From Streptomyces sedi (GTDB lineage Bacteria; Actinomycetota; Actinomycetes; Streptomycetales; Streptomycetaceae), in assembly GCF_006335015.1 (NCBI RefSeq), contig NZ_VDGT01000025.1:37305-101304 (forward strand): a DNA stretch of 64,000 nt. The letters run 5' to 3'. The first letter of the stretch is position 1; each line of letters starts with the position of its first letter. Shown here in pieces: positions 36,923 to 44,829 of this stretch. The position numbers and the translations under genes are program-made. The notes beneath the pieces are model-generated. The model searched no databases and was not told where the DNA came from. It worked only from the letters and a program-made list of their open reading frames with translations.

Positions 36923-39118
36923 GTGAAGCTTTCCGCACGAGACCGCGCGCTGTTGCTCGAAGGGGCGCACTACGACCCGCACGCGCTGCTGGGGGCGCAT
37001 CCGGTCGCCGAGGGGACGCTCGTTCGCGCGCTGCGCCCGCTCGCACGCCGGGTCTCGGTGCGCGTCGGCGGCGCGGACACCGCGTTGGAGGCACTGGGGG
37101 ACGGCTTCTTCGCCGGCGTGCTGCCCGGCCCGCCGCCCGAGGAGTACCGGCTGGTGGTGGCCTACCCGGACGGCTCCGGGTCGGTGGACCACGACGCCTA
37201 CCGCTTTCTGCCGGCCCTCGGCGAGCTGGACCTCCACCTGATCGCCGAGGGCCGGCACGAACGGCTGTGGGAGGCGCTCGGCGCGTGCCCGATGGTCCAC
37301 CAGGGGGTGGCCGGCACCCGTTTCACGGTCTGGGCGCCGAACGCGCGCGGTGTACGGGTGGTCGGCGACTTCACCCACTGGGAACGGACGGCGCTGCCGA
37401 TGCGCTCGCTCGGCGCGAGCGGCGTGTGGGAGCTGTTCGTCCCCGGCGTGGACGCCGGCGCGCTCTACAAGTACGACGTCCTGGGCGCCGACGGCGCGCA
37501 CTCCCTGCGCGCGGACCCCCTCGCGCGCCGCACCGAGTGCCCCCCGGCCAACGCCTCCGTCGTGCACCGCGGCGAGTACGTCTGGGGCGACGACGCCTGG
37601 CTGGCCTCCCGCGCGCGGCGCCGGCCGCACGCCGCCCCGATGTCGGTCTACGAGCTGCACCCCGCCTCCTGGCGCCCCGGGCTCGGCTACCGCGAGCTGG
37701 CCGAGGAACTCCCCGCCTACGTGAGCGACCTGGGCTTCACCCACGTCGAGCTGATGCCGCCCGCCGAGCACCCGTTCGGCGGCTCCTGGGGCTACCAGGT
37801 GACCGGCTACTACGCGCCGACGGCCAGGCTCGGCACCCCGGACGACTTCAAGCACCTGGTGGACGCGCTCCACCGGGCCGGGATCGGGGTGCTGATCGAC
37901 TGGGTGCCGGCGCACTTCCCGAAGGACGAGTGGGCGCTGGCCCGCTTCGACGGCACCCCCTGCTACGAGCACCCCGACCCGCGCCGCGCCGAGCACCCGG
38001 ACTGGGGCACGTTGGAGTTCGACTACGGCCGCCGCGAGGTGCGCAACTTCCTGGTGGCCAACGCCGTCTACTGGTGCGAGGAGTACCACGTGGACGGGCT
38101 GCGGGTGGACGCCGTCGCCTCCATGCTCTACCTGGACTACTCGCGCGAGGACGGCGAGTGGCTGCCCAACGCGCACGGCGGCCGGGAGAACCTGGACGCC
38201 GTCGCCTTCCTCCAGGAGATGAACGCCACGGTCTACCGCCGCTGCCCCGGCGTCTTCACCGTCGCCGAGGAGTCCACCGCCTGGGACGGCGTCACCCGCT
38301 CCACCGACCACGGCGGCCTGGGCTTCGGCTTCAAGTGGAACATGGGCTGGATGCACGACTCGCTGAAGTACCTGGCGGAGGACCCCGTGCACCGGGCGTG
38401 GCACCACCACCGGATGACGTTCGCCATGCACTACGCCTACTCCGAGAACTACGTGCTGCCCTTCTCCCACGACGAGGTGGTCCACGGCAAGGGCGCACTG
38501 GTCAACAAGATGCCGGGCGACTGGTGGCGCCGCCGGGCCGACCTGCGGGCGGCGCTGGGGTTCATGTGGTCCCACCCGGGCAAGCAACTGCTGTTCATGG
38601 GGCAGGAGTTCGCCCAGGGCGCCGAGTGGTCGGAGACCGAGGGCCCGCAGTGGTGGGTGCTGGCCGACGACTACGTGGCCACCGGCGACCACCGGGGGGT
38701 GCGCGACCTGGTGCGCGAGCTGAACGCGCGCTACCGCGCGACCCCCGCGCTCTGGGAGCGCGACACCGACCCCGGCGGTTTCGCCTGGGTCGCGGCCGAC
38801 GCCGCCGCCGACAACGTGCTGGCGTTCCTCCGCTTCGCCGCCGACGGCTCCCCGCTGCTGGCCGTCAGCAACTTCTCCGCCGTGGTCCGCCCCGACTACC
38901 GGCTCGGGGTGCCGGGGGCGGCCGACGCCTGGCGCGAGGTGCTGAACACCGACGCGCTCCGCTACGGCGGCGGCGGGGTCACCAACCCCGAGCCGCTGAA
39001 GGCCGAGACGGCCCCGAGCCACGGCCAGCCGGCCAGCGTCACCCCGACGCTGCCGCCGCTGGCCACCGTCTGGTTCGCCCCGGCCCCCGACCCCTACGAG
39101 CGGCCGTCCTCCCGGTAG
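36923..39118 (+). CDS. glgB: 1,4-alpha-glucan branching enzyme GlgB
   Basis: GH13 enzyme of 731 residues that introduces alpha-1,6 branches. It has an N-terminal extension (DPHALLGAHPV) and a CBM48 domain (TRFTVWAPNARGVRVVGDFTHW). The barrel has WGYQVTGYYAPTARLGTPDDFK, nucleophile Asp in GLRVDAVASMLYLDY, Glu in FTVAEESTAW and the Asp in FSHDEVVHGK. GTG 36923 follows AAGGAG by nine bases. It completes the TreS-Pep2-GlgE-GlgB route. The last 25 nt overlap, tail to tail, the amidohydrolase gene on the other strand. Confidence 0.96.
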   Translation: MKLSARDRALLLEGAHYDPHALLGAHPVAEGTLVRALRPLARRVSVRVGGADTALEALGDGFFAGVLPGPPPEEYRLVVAYPDGSGSVDHDAYRFLPALGELDLHLIAEGRHERLWEALGACPMVHQGVAGTRFTVWAPNARGVRVVGDFTHWERTALPMRSLGASGVWELFVPGVDAGALYKYDVLGADGAHSLRADPLARRTECPPANASVVHRGEYVWGDDAWLASRARRRPHAAPMSVYELHPASWRPGLGYRELAEELPAYVSDLGFTHVELMPPAEHPFGGSWGYQVTGYYAPTARLGTPDDFKHLVDALHRAGIGVLIDWVPAHFPKDEWALARFDGTPCYEHPDPRRAEHPDWGTLEFDYGRREVRNFLVANAVYWCEEYHVDGLRVDAVASMLYLDYSREDGEWLPNAHGGRENLDAVAFLQEMNATVYRRCPGVFTVAEESTAWDGVTRSTDHGGLGFGFKWNMGWMHDSLKYLAEDPVHRAWHHHRMTFAMHYAYSENYVLPFSHDEVVHGKGALVNKMPGDWWRRRADLRAALGFMWSHPGKQLLFMGQEFAQGAEWSETEGPQWWVLADDYVATGDHRGVRDLVRELNARYRATPALWERDTDPGGFAWVAADAAADNVLAFLRFAADGSPLLAVSNFSAVVRPDYRLGVPGAADAWREVLNTDALRYGGGGVTNPEPLKAETAPSHGQPASVTPTLPPLATVWFAPAPDPYERPSSR

Positions 39119-40317
39119 AACGGGTCGACGACCTCGCCGACGCCGCGTGCGGTGTCGTAGGAGTAGACCTCGCGGCCCTCGACGAAGACCCGCAGCGCGC
39201 GGCTCATCACGTCCAGCGGGTCGCCGGACCAGATCACCACGTCGCCGTCGAGCCCCGGCCGCAGCGCGCCGACCCGGTCGTCGAGGCCGAGGATCGCGGC
39301 CGGGTTGGTGGTGATGGTCGCGAGCGCCCGGTCCCGGTCCAGGCCCTCCTTGACGCTCAACGTCACCTGGTGGACCAGGAAGTTGATCGGCACCACCGGG
39401 TGGTCGGTGGTGATCGCCACCCGCACGCCGGCGCGGTCCAGGATGCCCGGGTTGGCCAGGGTGCGGTGGCGCACCTCCACCTTGCTGCGCGAGGTGAAGA
39501 GCGGCCCGCTGATCACCGGGATCTCCCGGCGGGCGATCTCGTCGGCCAGCAGATGGCCCTCCGTGCCGTGGTTCAGCACCAGCCGGTACCCGAACTCGTC
39601 GGCCAGCCGGATCGCGGTGGCGATGTCGTCGGCGCGGTGGCTGTGCTGGCACCACGGCAGCTCGCCGTCCAGCACCCGCACCAGCACCTCAAGGGTGAGG
39701 TCGCGTTCGAACGGCTTCCCCTCCTCCTCGGCGCGCGCCCGGCGCGCCCGGTAGTCCTGCGCCTTGGTGAACTGGTCCCTGATCACCGCGGCGACGCCCT
39801 GCCGGGTGGAGGGCAGCTGCTTCTTCTCGCCGTAGACCCGCTTGGGGTTCTCGCCCAACGCGCTCTTCACACTGACCGGTTGGCGCACCAGCATCTCGTC
39901 GACGGTCCGGCCCCAGCACTTGACCGCGACGGTCTGGCCGCCGATGGGGTTGCCCGAGCCCGGCTTGATCACGGCGCTGGTGACCCCGCCAGCCAGGGCG
40001 TCGGCGAAGCCGAGGTCAGCCGGGTTGATGGCGTCCAACGCCCGCATCCGCGCGCCCACGGGGTCGGTCATCTCGTTGGTGTCCTGGCCGGCCCAGCCCT
40101 CGGCCTCCTCGTGGACCCCGATGTGCCCGTGGGCCTCCACGAACCCCGGCAGCACCCACCGCCCCGCCGCGTCCACGACCCGCACCCCGTCCGGCACCGC
40201 CACCTCGGCGTCGGGCCCGACGGCCGCGATCCTCCCGTCAACCACCAGCACCGTGCCCCGGGTGATGGGTTCGCCGTCCACGGGCACCACATAACCGGAT
40301 CTGATCGCTATGTCCAT
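39094..40317 (-). CDS. Metal-dependent amidohydrolase (imidazolonepropionase-like)
   Basis: A 407-residue amidohydrolase. The metal site starts with GFVEAHGHIG (HxH), then QHSHRADDI, LVLNHGTEGH and an Asp in ITTDHPVVP. The C-terminal GALRPGLDGDVVIWSGDPLD is the usual small beta-domain end. Substrate is unknown; relatives include imidazolonepropionase and prolidase-like enzymes. The ATG at 40317 is supported by TAGGTT 8 nt upstream, which suggests a leaderless mRNA. The 3' end overlaps glgB by 25 nt on the opposite strand. There is no evident link to glucan metabolism. Confidence 0.88.
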   Translation of the reverse strand: MDIAIRSGYVVPVDGEPITRGTVLVVDGRIAAVGPDAEVAVPDGVRVVDAAGRWVLPGFVEAHGHIGVHEEAEGWAGQDTNEMTDPVGARMRALDAINPADLGFADALAGGVTSAVIKPGSGNPIGGQTVAVKCWGRTVDEMLVRQPVSVKSALGENPKRVYGEKKQLPSTRQGVAAVIRDQFTKAQDYRARRARAEEEGKPFERDLTLEVLVRVLDGELPWCQHSHRADDIATAIRLADEFGYRLVLNHGTEGHLLADEIARREIPVISGPLFTSRSKVEVRHRTLANPGILDRAGVRVAITTDHPVVPINFLVHQVTLSVKEGLDRDRALATITTNPAAILGLDDRVGALRPGLDGDVVIWSGDPLDVMSRALRVFVEGREVYSYDTARGVGEVVDPFYREDGRS

Positions 40318-40325
40318 GCCGCCCG

Positions 40326-40331
40326 AACCTA
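40326..40331 (-). promoter_or_regulatory. -10 box for leaderless amidohydrolase mRNA
   Basis: Minus-strand TAGGTT is separated by 8 nt from ATG 40317, with no ribosome site. Confidence 0.45.
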
Positions 40332-40443
40332 TCGCCTTGCCGGCGGTTCCGGGAGCGACGGCCTTGCCGGCGCTTCGGGGAGCGACCACCGTCCGCGACT
40401 GATCGGTGCTCTGTCGCCCTCACCACGGCGGCCGGCCCCCTCG

Positions 40444-40565
40444 GGGGCGCGGGGAACTGCGCGAATGTTGGGTGGCGGGGCGCGGTCGACTACTCACGTG
40501 CGTGGCCTGGGCCGGTTGTCGACGTAACCCCGGCGGCCGGTTGCCCGCGCAGTTCCCCGCGCCCC
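40444..40565 (+). repeat. 122-nt palindromic repeat element, copy 1
   Basis: The ends are 20-nt exact inverted repeats, GGGGCGCGGGGAACTGCGCG and its complement. The interior includes GTCGACTACTCACGTGCGTG and CCCCGGCGGCCGGTTGC. There is no coding sequence. It differs from copy 3 at three positions. Confidence 0.9.
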
Positions 40566-40587
40566 TGTCACGCCGGTGGGCGGCTTG

Positions 40588-40708
40588 GGGGCGCGGGGAA
40601 CTGCGCGAATGCTGGGTGGCGGGCCGCAGTCGACTACGGAGCTTCATGGGTGGGTGAGTTGTCGACGTGACCCCGGTGCGTGGTTGCCCGCGCAGTTCCC
40701 CGCGCCCC
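40588..40708 (+). repeat. 122-nt palindromic repeat element, copy 2 (121 nt)
   Basis: It has the same 20-nt terminal arms as copy 1. The interior is more diverged (GCAGTCGACTACGGAGCTTC) but keeps GTCGAC and TTGTCGACGT in place. Confidence 0.9.
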
Positions 40709-40720
40709 CCAACCCCCTCA

Positions 40721-40842
40721 GGGGCGCGGGGAACTGCGCGAATGCTGGGTGGCGAGGCGCGGTCGACTACTCACGTGCGTGGCCCGGGCCGGTTGTCGAC
40801 GTAACCCCGGCGGCCGGTTGCCCGCGCAGTTCCCCGCGCCCC
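40721..40842 (+). repeat. 122-nt palindromic repeat element, copy 3
   Basis: Same arms and a near-identical interior to copy 1. It ends 25 nt before the TetR-family gene's stop, where it could also act as a terminator. Confidence 0.9.
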
Positions 40843-40866
40843 CACCCCCGCCGCGTCCCTCGTTCC

Positions 40867-41508
40867 TCACGGGGCCCGCCGGCCCGAGGCTTCGCGGCCA
40901 AGGTGGATCAGGCGCAGGCGGAGCCTGGTCGCGGCGGCGACCTCCGCGGTGGTGGGGCCCTCGTCGAGCATCGCGGAGAGGAAGGCCGAGACGGCCAGCA
41001 CCATCTGGTCGACCAGCAGCCCGGCGAGCATCTCCAGTTCGGGCTCGCTCCAGCCGCCGGACTCCTCGTCCAGGGCGAGGACGGCGGCCACCTCCCGCAC
41101 GAAGCGGTCGAGTTGGGCGGCGATGGCCAGGCGCACGGCGCGGACGCCCCCGTGCCGTTCGCGCACCAGGAAACGCAGGTGCGCGGGGTGGGCGCGGACG
41201 TGGCGTTCGATCAACGCGACGGTGTGGTCGATGCGGTCCTCGGCGTCGTCGTGCTCGACGAGGGTGGCGCGGACGAGGGTGTGGAGGTTGCCCAGGGCCT
41301 GGTCGACGAGGGCGACGCCGAGGTCCTCGATGTCGCGGAAGTGCCGGTAGAAGGCCGTGGGCGTGACGCCGACGGCGCGGGTGACCTCGCGCAGGCCGAG
41401 GCTGGAGAGGCTCTGCTCCTCCAGCAGCCCGAGCGCGGCGTCGAGCATCGCCTGGCGCGTCTTCAACTTCTGGGCCTCGCGGGCCCCGATCACTGTGGTG
41501 CGGCTCAT
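40867..41508 (-). CDS. TetR-family transcriptional regulator
   Basis: A 213-residue TetR regulator. The DNA-binding domain reads RQAMLDAALGLLEEQSLSSLGLREVTRAVGVTPTAFYRHFRDIEDL, with the diagnostic FYRHF. The ligand domain is longer on the Leu/Arg-rich side and resembles the FabR-like group that senses acyl compounds; this is a weak inference. It diverges from a small membrane protein gene, and AAACAACTGTTT (41519-41530) directly upstream of its ATG is a likely operator. No clear ribosome site is seen. Confidence 0.9.
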   Translation of the reverse strand: MSRTTVIGAREAQKLKTRQAMLDAALGLLEEQSLSSLGLREVTRAVGVTPTAFYRHFRDIEDLGVALVDQALGNLHTLVRATLVEHDDAEDRIDHTVALIERHVRAHPAHLRFLVRERHGGVRAVRLAIAAQLDRFVREVAAVLALDEESGGWSEPELEMLAGLLVDQMVLAVSAFLSAMLDEGPTTAEVAAATRLRLRLIHLGREASGRRAP

Positions 41509-41518
41509 CGGATTCAGT

Positions 41519-41579
41519 AAACAACTGTTTCCTCGAACGCACCAGGACCGCTACACTCGAACTCGGTGCACAACTGTTT
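41519..41579. promoter_or_regulatory. Candidate TetR operator pair and promoter
   Basis: ACAACTGTTT occurs at 41521-41530, within the palindrome AAACA-AC-TGTTT, and again at 41570-41579. A -10-like TACACT (41552-41557) lies between them and reads towards the membrane protein gene. Confidence 0.55.
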
Positions 41580-41581
41580 CT

Positions 41582-41639
41582 ACAACCGTTCACCGAAACC
41601 GTTCCACCACAAACCGTTCCACCGAAAACTGTCTCACCG
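41582..41639 (+). repeat. Four degenerate 14-15 bp tandem repeats
   Basis: Units related to AAACCGTTCCACCG begin at 41582, 41596, 41611 and 41625. They lie between the promoter and the probable start of the membrane protein gene. Confidence 0.75.
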
Positions 41640-41658
41640 CATCCGAAGGTGGCCGATC

Positions 41659-42057
41659 GTGCTGTTCCTCGTCCTCGCGCTCGCCGGTCTCTCCGTCCTG
41701 ACGGGCGCCGCCGCCCATCTGCCGGTGGATCTCACACTGGTCGCGGGGTTCGGCATCGCGACCTGGCTGGCGCTCTTCGCCGTCAGGGAACGGCTCGCCG
41801 CCCGTGGGGATTCGACGAGGCGGCGGACCGTGGACGACACCGCCGTGGCCGCGTTCGTCGCCGGGCTGACCGGGCTGCTGGTCGGCAACCTGCTGCTCGG
41901 GCCGCTGGCCCTCGCGTTCTCCGCCGCGGCGCTGCTGCGCGGCACGCGCCGCCGGGGCCGCGCGCTGCTGGGCGCGGCGTTGGGCGTCGCTGACCTGGCG
42001 GTGCTGGCCACGCTGGTCTCGCTCAACGGCACCCTCTTCTGGTCGGCCGCGGGCTGA
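41659..42057 (+). CDS. Small integral membrane protein
   Basis: A 132-residue hydrophobic protein with about four membrane segments: residues 1-20, 25-42, 66-90 and 105-125. No family was recognised. GTG 41659 has GAAGGTGG six bases upstream, which decides the start. A GTG at 41566, at leaderless distance from TACACT, would add 31 residues encoded by the tandem repeats; those have the biased PFHHKPFHRK composition expected of a repeat. Divergence from the TetR gene and the shared operator-like sites suggest that TetR controls it. Confidence 0.7.
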   Translation: MLFLVLALAGLSVLTGAAAHLPVDLTLVAGFGIATWLALFAVRERLAARGDSTRRRTVDDTAVAAFVAGLTGLLVGNLLLGPLALAFSAAALLRGTRRRGRALLGAALGVADLAVLATLVSLNGTLFWSAAG

Positions 42058-42082
42058 GCCGCCGGCCGTGACCGGCCCTGGC

Positions 42083-42088
42083 TAGGGT
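42083..42088 (+). promoter_or_regulatory. -10 box for leaderless PLP dehydratase mRNA
   Basis: TAGGGT ends 6 nt before ATG 42095, with no ribosome site between. Confidence 0.5.
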
Positions 42089-42094
42089 GACGGC

Positions 42095-43015
42095 ATGAGC
42101 GCGAGTGGGCTGGGGTACGCGGACGTGCGGGCGGCGAGCGAGCGGATCGCGGGGGTCACGCGACCCGTCGCGCTGGCTCACGGGGGTGAACGGACCTGGT
42201 TCGCCCTGGAGTTCCTCCAGCACACCGGGTCGTTCAAGGCGCGCGGGGCGCTCAACTTCCTCAGTGAACGGCGCGCCGCGGGACGGCTGCCGGCCGCCGG
42301 CGTGGCGATCGCCTCCGGCGGCAACGCGGGACTCGCCGCCGCCTGGGCGGCGGCGCGCGAGGGGGTGCCGGCGACGGTGTTCACGCCCACCACCGCGCCC
42401 GCCGTCAAGGTCGCGCGGCTGCGCGCGCTCGGCGCCGAGGTGCGGCAGGTCGGCACGGAGTACGCCGAGGCCGCTGAGGCGTGCGCGGAGTTCGTCGCCG
42501 AGAGCGGCGCGCTCGCCTCCCACGCCTACGACCAGCCGCTGGTCGCCGCCGGCGCCGGGACGCTGGTCGAGGAGATCGTCGCGGCCCGCCCCTCGGTGAC
42601 CACCGTGGTCGTCGCGGTGGGCGGAGGCGGGCTGCTGGCCGGCGTCGCGGCGGCGGCGGCCGAACACGGGCTGGACGTGGTGGGCGTGGAGCCCGCGCAC
42701 TGCCGGGCGTGGCACGCGGCGCTGGAGGCCGGGCGGGTGGTGGACGTGCCCGTGGCCTCGGTCGCGGCCGACTCGCTGGGCGCGCGCCGGGTCTCGGCCG
42801 ACGCCCTGTGGTGGGGCCGGCAGCCCCATGTGCGGGCGGAGTTGGTGGAGGACGAGGCGATCGTCGCCGCCCGGCTCCGGCTCTGGCGCGAGCACCGGAT
42901 CGCGGTGGAGCACGCGGCGGCGACGGCGCTGGCCGGAGCGCCGGAGGGGACGGCGGGCGAGGTCTGCGTCGTGCTCTGCGGCGCCAACACGGACCCGTCC
43001 GACCTCGCGGGCTGA
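42095..43015 (+). CDS. PLP-dependent threonine/serine dehydratase-like protein
   Basis: A 306-residue fold-type II PLP enzyme. The Schiff-base Lys is K48 in HTGSFKARGA, the substrate loop is ASGGNAGLA, and the phosphate-binding loop is VAVGGGGLLAG. It lacks the C-terminal ACT regulatory domain, so it is a catabolic or side-activity dehydratase rather than IlvA. Deamination of threonine or serine is likely; racemase activity occurs in relatives. It appears monocistronic and leaderless. Confidence 0.85.
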   Translation: MSASGLGYADVRAASERIAGVTRPVALAHGGERTWFALEFLQHTGSFKARGALNFLSERRAAGRLPAAGVAIASGGNAGLAAAWAAAREGVPATVFTPTTAPAVKVARLRALGAEVRQVGTEYAEAAEACAEFVAESGALASHAYDQPLVAAGAGTLVEEIVAARPSVTTVVVAVGGGGLLAGVAAAAAEHGLDVVGVEPAHCRAWHAALEAGRVVDVPVASVAADSLGARRVSADALWWGRQPHVRAELVEDEAIVAARLRLWREHRIAVEHAAATALAGAPEGTAGEVCVVLCGANTDPSDLAG

Positions 43016-43029
43016 GGCGCCGGGACCGC

Positions 43030-43299
43030 TCAGTCCTCGTCCTCGTCGTCCTCCGGGTCCAGCTCGAAGACGAAGTAGAGGCTCAGCGTGTGGGGCTCGT
43101 CCTCGCCGAGCATGTTGTCCCAGGAGACGTCCGTCACCCGGACGTCGTGCTCCGCCACCCAGCGGCTTGCCCTGGCGAACGCCTCGGAGGCGGTGACGCC
43201 CATGAAGAGCTTGCAGGCGACGGGGTAGACCTGGGTGTCCTCGTCCGAGTCGTCGAACCCGGCGGGGAGTTCGATGCAGAGGTCGGGATCGATGGCCAT
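43030..43299 (-). CDS. Small acidic conserved-type hypothetical protein
   Basis: An 89-residue soluble protein with an acidic C-terminus (ELDPEDDEDED) and a compact core (YPVACKLFMGVTASEAFARASRWVAEHDVRVTDVSW). I do not recognise the family. The ATG follows GAAAGG. It converges with the dehydratase gene 14 nt away. Codon use is like its neighbours, which supports a real gene. No partner is evident. Confidence 0.7.
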   Translation of the reverse strand: MAIDPDLCIELPAGFDDSDEDTQVYPVACKLFMGVTASEAFARASRWVAEHDVRVTDVSWDNMLGEDEPHTLSLYFVFELDPEDDEDED

Positions 43300-43433
43300 G
43301 CGGCTGCCTTTCCGGTCACGGGACGGTCGGGCCTGTCACGACGGGGCGCGCCCGGGACCTGGACACCGGGAAAGACGGGAAGGCGCGCTCCGGGGTTGCC
43401 CGCGCCCGCGCGCACGGGGGCGCACGTGCGGGC

Positions 43434-44045
43434 TCACGGCGGCGCGGTCCAGCGCGCCGAGGCGCGCCGCCACGCCTCGTCCCAGGCGGCGGCGCGACGG
43501 CGGTCCAGGAGGCAGGCGGTCGCCGCGTAGGCGCCCCTGCCGGTGACGGCGACCGCGCCGCCGCCGGCCGCGCCCCAACCCACCGCGCGGTAACGGATGG
43601 CGTCCTCGGTCATCGGCGGCTCCGCGACGTGCCCCTCGCCGTTCACCCAGATCCGGGTGCGGGCCCCGGCGGCCAGTCCGGGCGGCACCTCGGCGGTGCC
43701 GGTGCGGACGGTGCCGTCCGGCGCGGTGTATCTGACCTCGGCCGGGTAGCGCGTCTCCCGCGCCTCCGCCGAGCCCGGCTCCGGATGGCGCGGCGCGTCG
43801 GCCACCAGCGCCGCTTCGAGATGGCGTCCCTCCCCCGCCTCCCGCCGCGCGGCGGCGGTCAGCGCTTCGTGGACGGAGAAGCCGACCGTCCAGGCCACCA
43901 GCGGGGCGGCGACGGCGACCGTCGACGCCAACAGCAGTCCCACCCATGCCTGGACGAGGTCCGCACGGCGGCGGAGCGGGTTGCGCCGCCACCGCCACCA
44001 GCGGTCGGCGGGCGGGGGTTGGGCGCGCGGGATCGGTTCTGACAT
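43434..44045 (-). CDS. Rv1733c-like membrane protein
   Basis: A 203-residue protein with the layout of the Rv1733c family: a tryptophan/arginine-rich cytoplasmic start (RWWRWRRNPLRRRADLVQAW), one membrane helix (about 36-58), an extracytoplasmic beta-rich domain (YPAEVRYTAPDGTVRTGTAEV), a second hydrophobic segment (about 155-175) and a short basic tail. Function is unknown; the mycobacterial member is a dormancy-regulon antigen. The ATG at 44045 has AAGGGACGG upstream. It lies downstream of the DksA/TraR-like gene on the same strand but behind a terminator. Confidence 0.75.
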   Translation of the reverse strand: MSEPIPRAQPPPADRWWRWRRNPLRRRADLVQAWVGLLLASTVAVAAPLVAWTVGFSVHEALTAAARREAGEGRHLEAALVADAPRHPEPGSAEARETRYPAEVRYTAPDGTVRTGTAEVPPGLAAGARTRIWVNGEGHVAEPPMTEDAIRYRAVGWGAAGGGAVAVTGRGAYAATACLLDRRRAAAWDEAWRRASARWTAPP

Positions 44046-44072
44046 GGTTCCGTCCCTTCGGGCGGGGGGCGC

Positions 44073-44107
44073 GGGGCGTGGGGAACGGGGTCCGTTCCCC
44101 ACGCCCC
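44073..44107. repeat. 16-bp perfect inverted repeat upstream of the Rv1733c-like gene
   Basis: GGGGCGTGGGGAACGG (44073-44088) pairs with its exact complement at 44092-44107 around a 3-nt loop. It may terminate transcription from the upstream gene, and its arm resembles the arms of the 122-nt repeats. Confidence 0.8.
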
Positions 44108-44154
44108 TCCGGGAGGGGGCCCGGAGGGCGGGCGGCCCGGCGGAAAGGGTCCCC

Positions 44155-44185
44155 AAAAAGAAAAAGACCCCGGCGGCGGCCGGAG
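44155..44185 (-). terminator. Intrinsic terminator of the DksA/TraR-like gene
   Basis: Minus-strand CTCCGGC-CGCC-GCCGGGG is followed by TCTTTTTCTTTTT, a classical stem plus T tract and rare in such GC-rich DNA. Confidence 0.9.
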
Positions 44186-44212
44186 CTGACGGTGTCGGTG
44201 GGTGTCCGAGGG

Positions 44213-44536
44213 TCAGCCCGCGCGCTCCCGGCACGGGACGCACAACCGGGCGTGCGGCAGGATCTCCAGGCGTCCCGCCGGGATCGGCGCGGCGCACCCC
44301 TGGCAGTCGCCGTAGGTGCCGGCGTCGAGCCGGGCGAGCGCGGCGTCGATGTCCTCCAACGCGGAACGCACGGCGCCCCGTTGCGTCACCGTCAGCGCGT
44401 CGTTGGCCGCGCCGTTCGCGGACTCGTCCAGAGCCCGCGACTGCTCCAACCGGGTCGCGCGCTCGTGGGCGAGCCGCTCCCTCACCTGCCGTTCGTCCAA
44501 CCGTTCGGCCGGGGGCCTGGACGTCTCCGGTGCCAT
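44213..44536 (-). CDS. DksA/TraR-type C4 zinc-finger protein
   Basis: A 107-residue protein with an N-terminal coiled-coil hairpin (RLDERQVRERLAHERATRLEQSRAL ... ALEDIDAALARLDAGTYGDC, read as two helices) and a C4 zinc finger in YGDCQGCAAPIPAGRLEILPHARLCVPCRE. DksA-family proteins bind the RNA polymerase secondary channel; whether this short actinobacterial form does so is unknown. The coiled-coil tip lacks an obvious DxxDxA motif. ATG 44536 is taken, with GAAGGGA 11 nt upstream; a longer form is possible. It is divergent from the two-component genes. Confidence 0.85.
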   Translation of the reverse strand: MAPETSRPPAERLDERQVRERLAHERATRLEQSRALDESANGAANDALTVTQRGAVRSALEDIDAALARLDAGTYGDCQGCAAPIPAGRLEILPHARLCVPCRERAG

Positions 44537-44829
44537 AGCGAACTTGGTCCCTTCGCCACACAATCGTATGGAGGAGCGGTCCGGCGCACCGGTCCACTCC
44601 TCCCTGAAATTCCCAGTGTCACCCGCCCCCGCGGGGTCCGCCATGGGGCGCGGACCCCATCTCGGGTGGGTAGCGTGGTGTAGAAGGGGCGCGGCCGGAG
44701 GGCCGCCCCTCCGCGTGAATGAGGCCCGGTCGCCATCGACCCGCCGCGACGCACGAGGCAGGCTTGGCCGGGGACGACGCCGTGTCGTTCCCGGCACACG
44801 CGAGGGCGGAACGAGGAGGCGCGGGTCCG
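44537..44829. other. Divergent spacer DksA-like gene / histidine kinase
   Basis: A 293-nt region. It includes the small dyad ATGGGG-6-CCCCAT (44643-44660) and TAGCGT at 44671, a possible -10 for the kinase operon. No gene was recognised. Confidence 0.35.

Noticed and set aside
35282..39655. Open frame of about 1450 codons on the minus strand opposite pep2 and glgB
   Set aside because: It is opposite two genes with intact catalytic motifs, and its product is low-complexity Arg/Gly/His/Val. Long antisense frames are a known by-product of GC-biased third positions.
36154..40527. Open frame of about 1450 codons on the plus strand across pep2, glgB and the amidohydrolase
   Set aside because: It overlaps three well-supported genes in other frames and reads as Arg/Gly/Ala low complexity without any domain.
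40406..40850. Short open frames within the 122-nt repeats
   Set aside because: They follow the repeat sequence, have no start signals and repeat the same peptide in several frames; the same applies at 63389-63975.
41566..41658. Extended N-terminus of the small membrane protein
   Set aside because: The extra 31 residues are encoded by the tandem repeats, and GTG 41659 has a proper ribosome site; the long form is kept only as an alternative.
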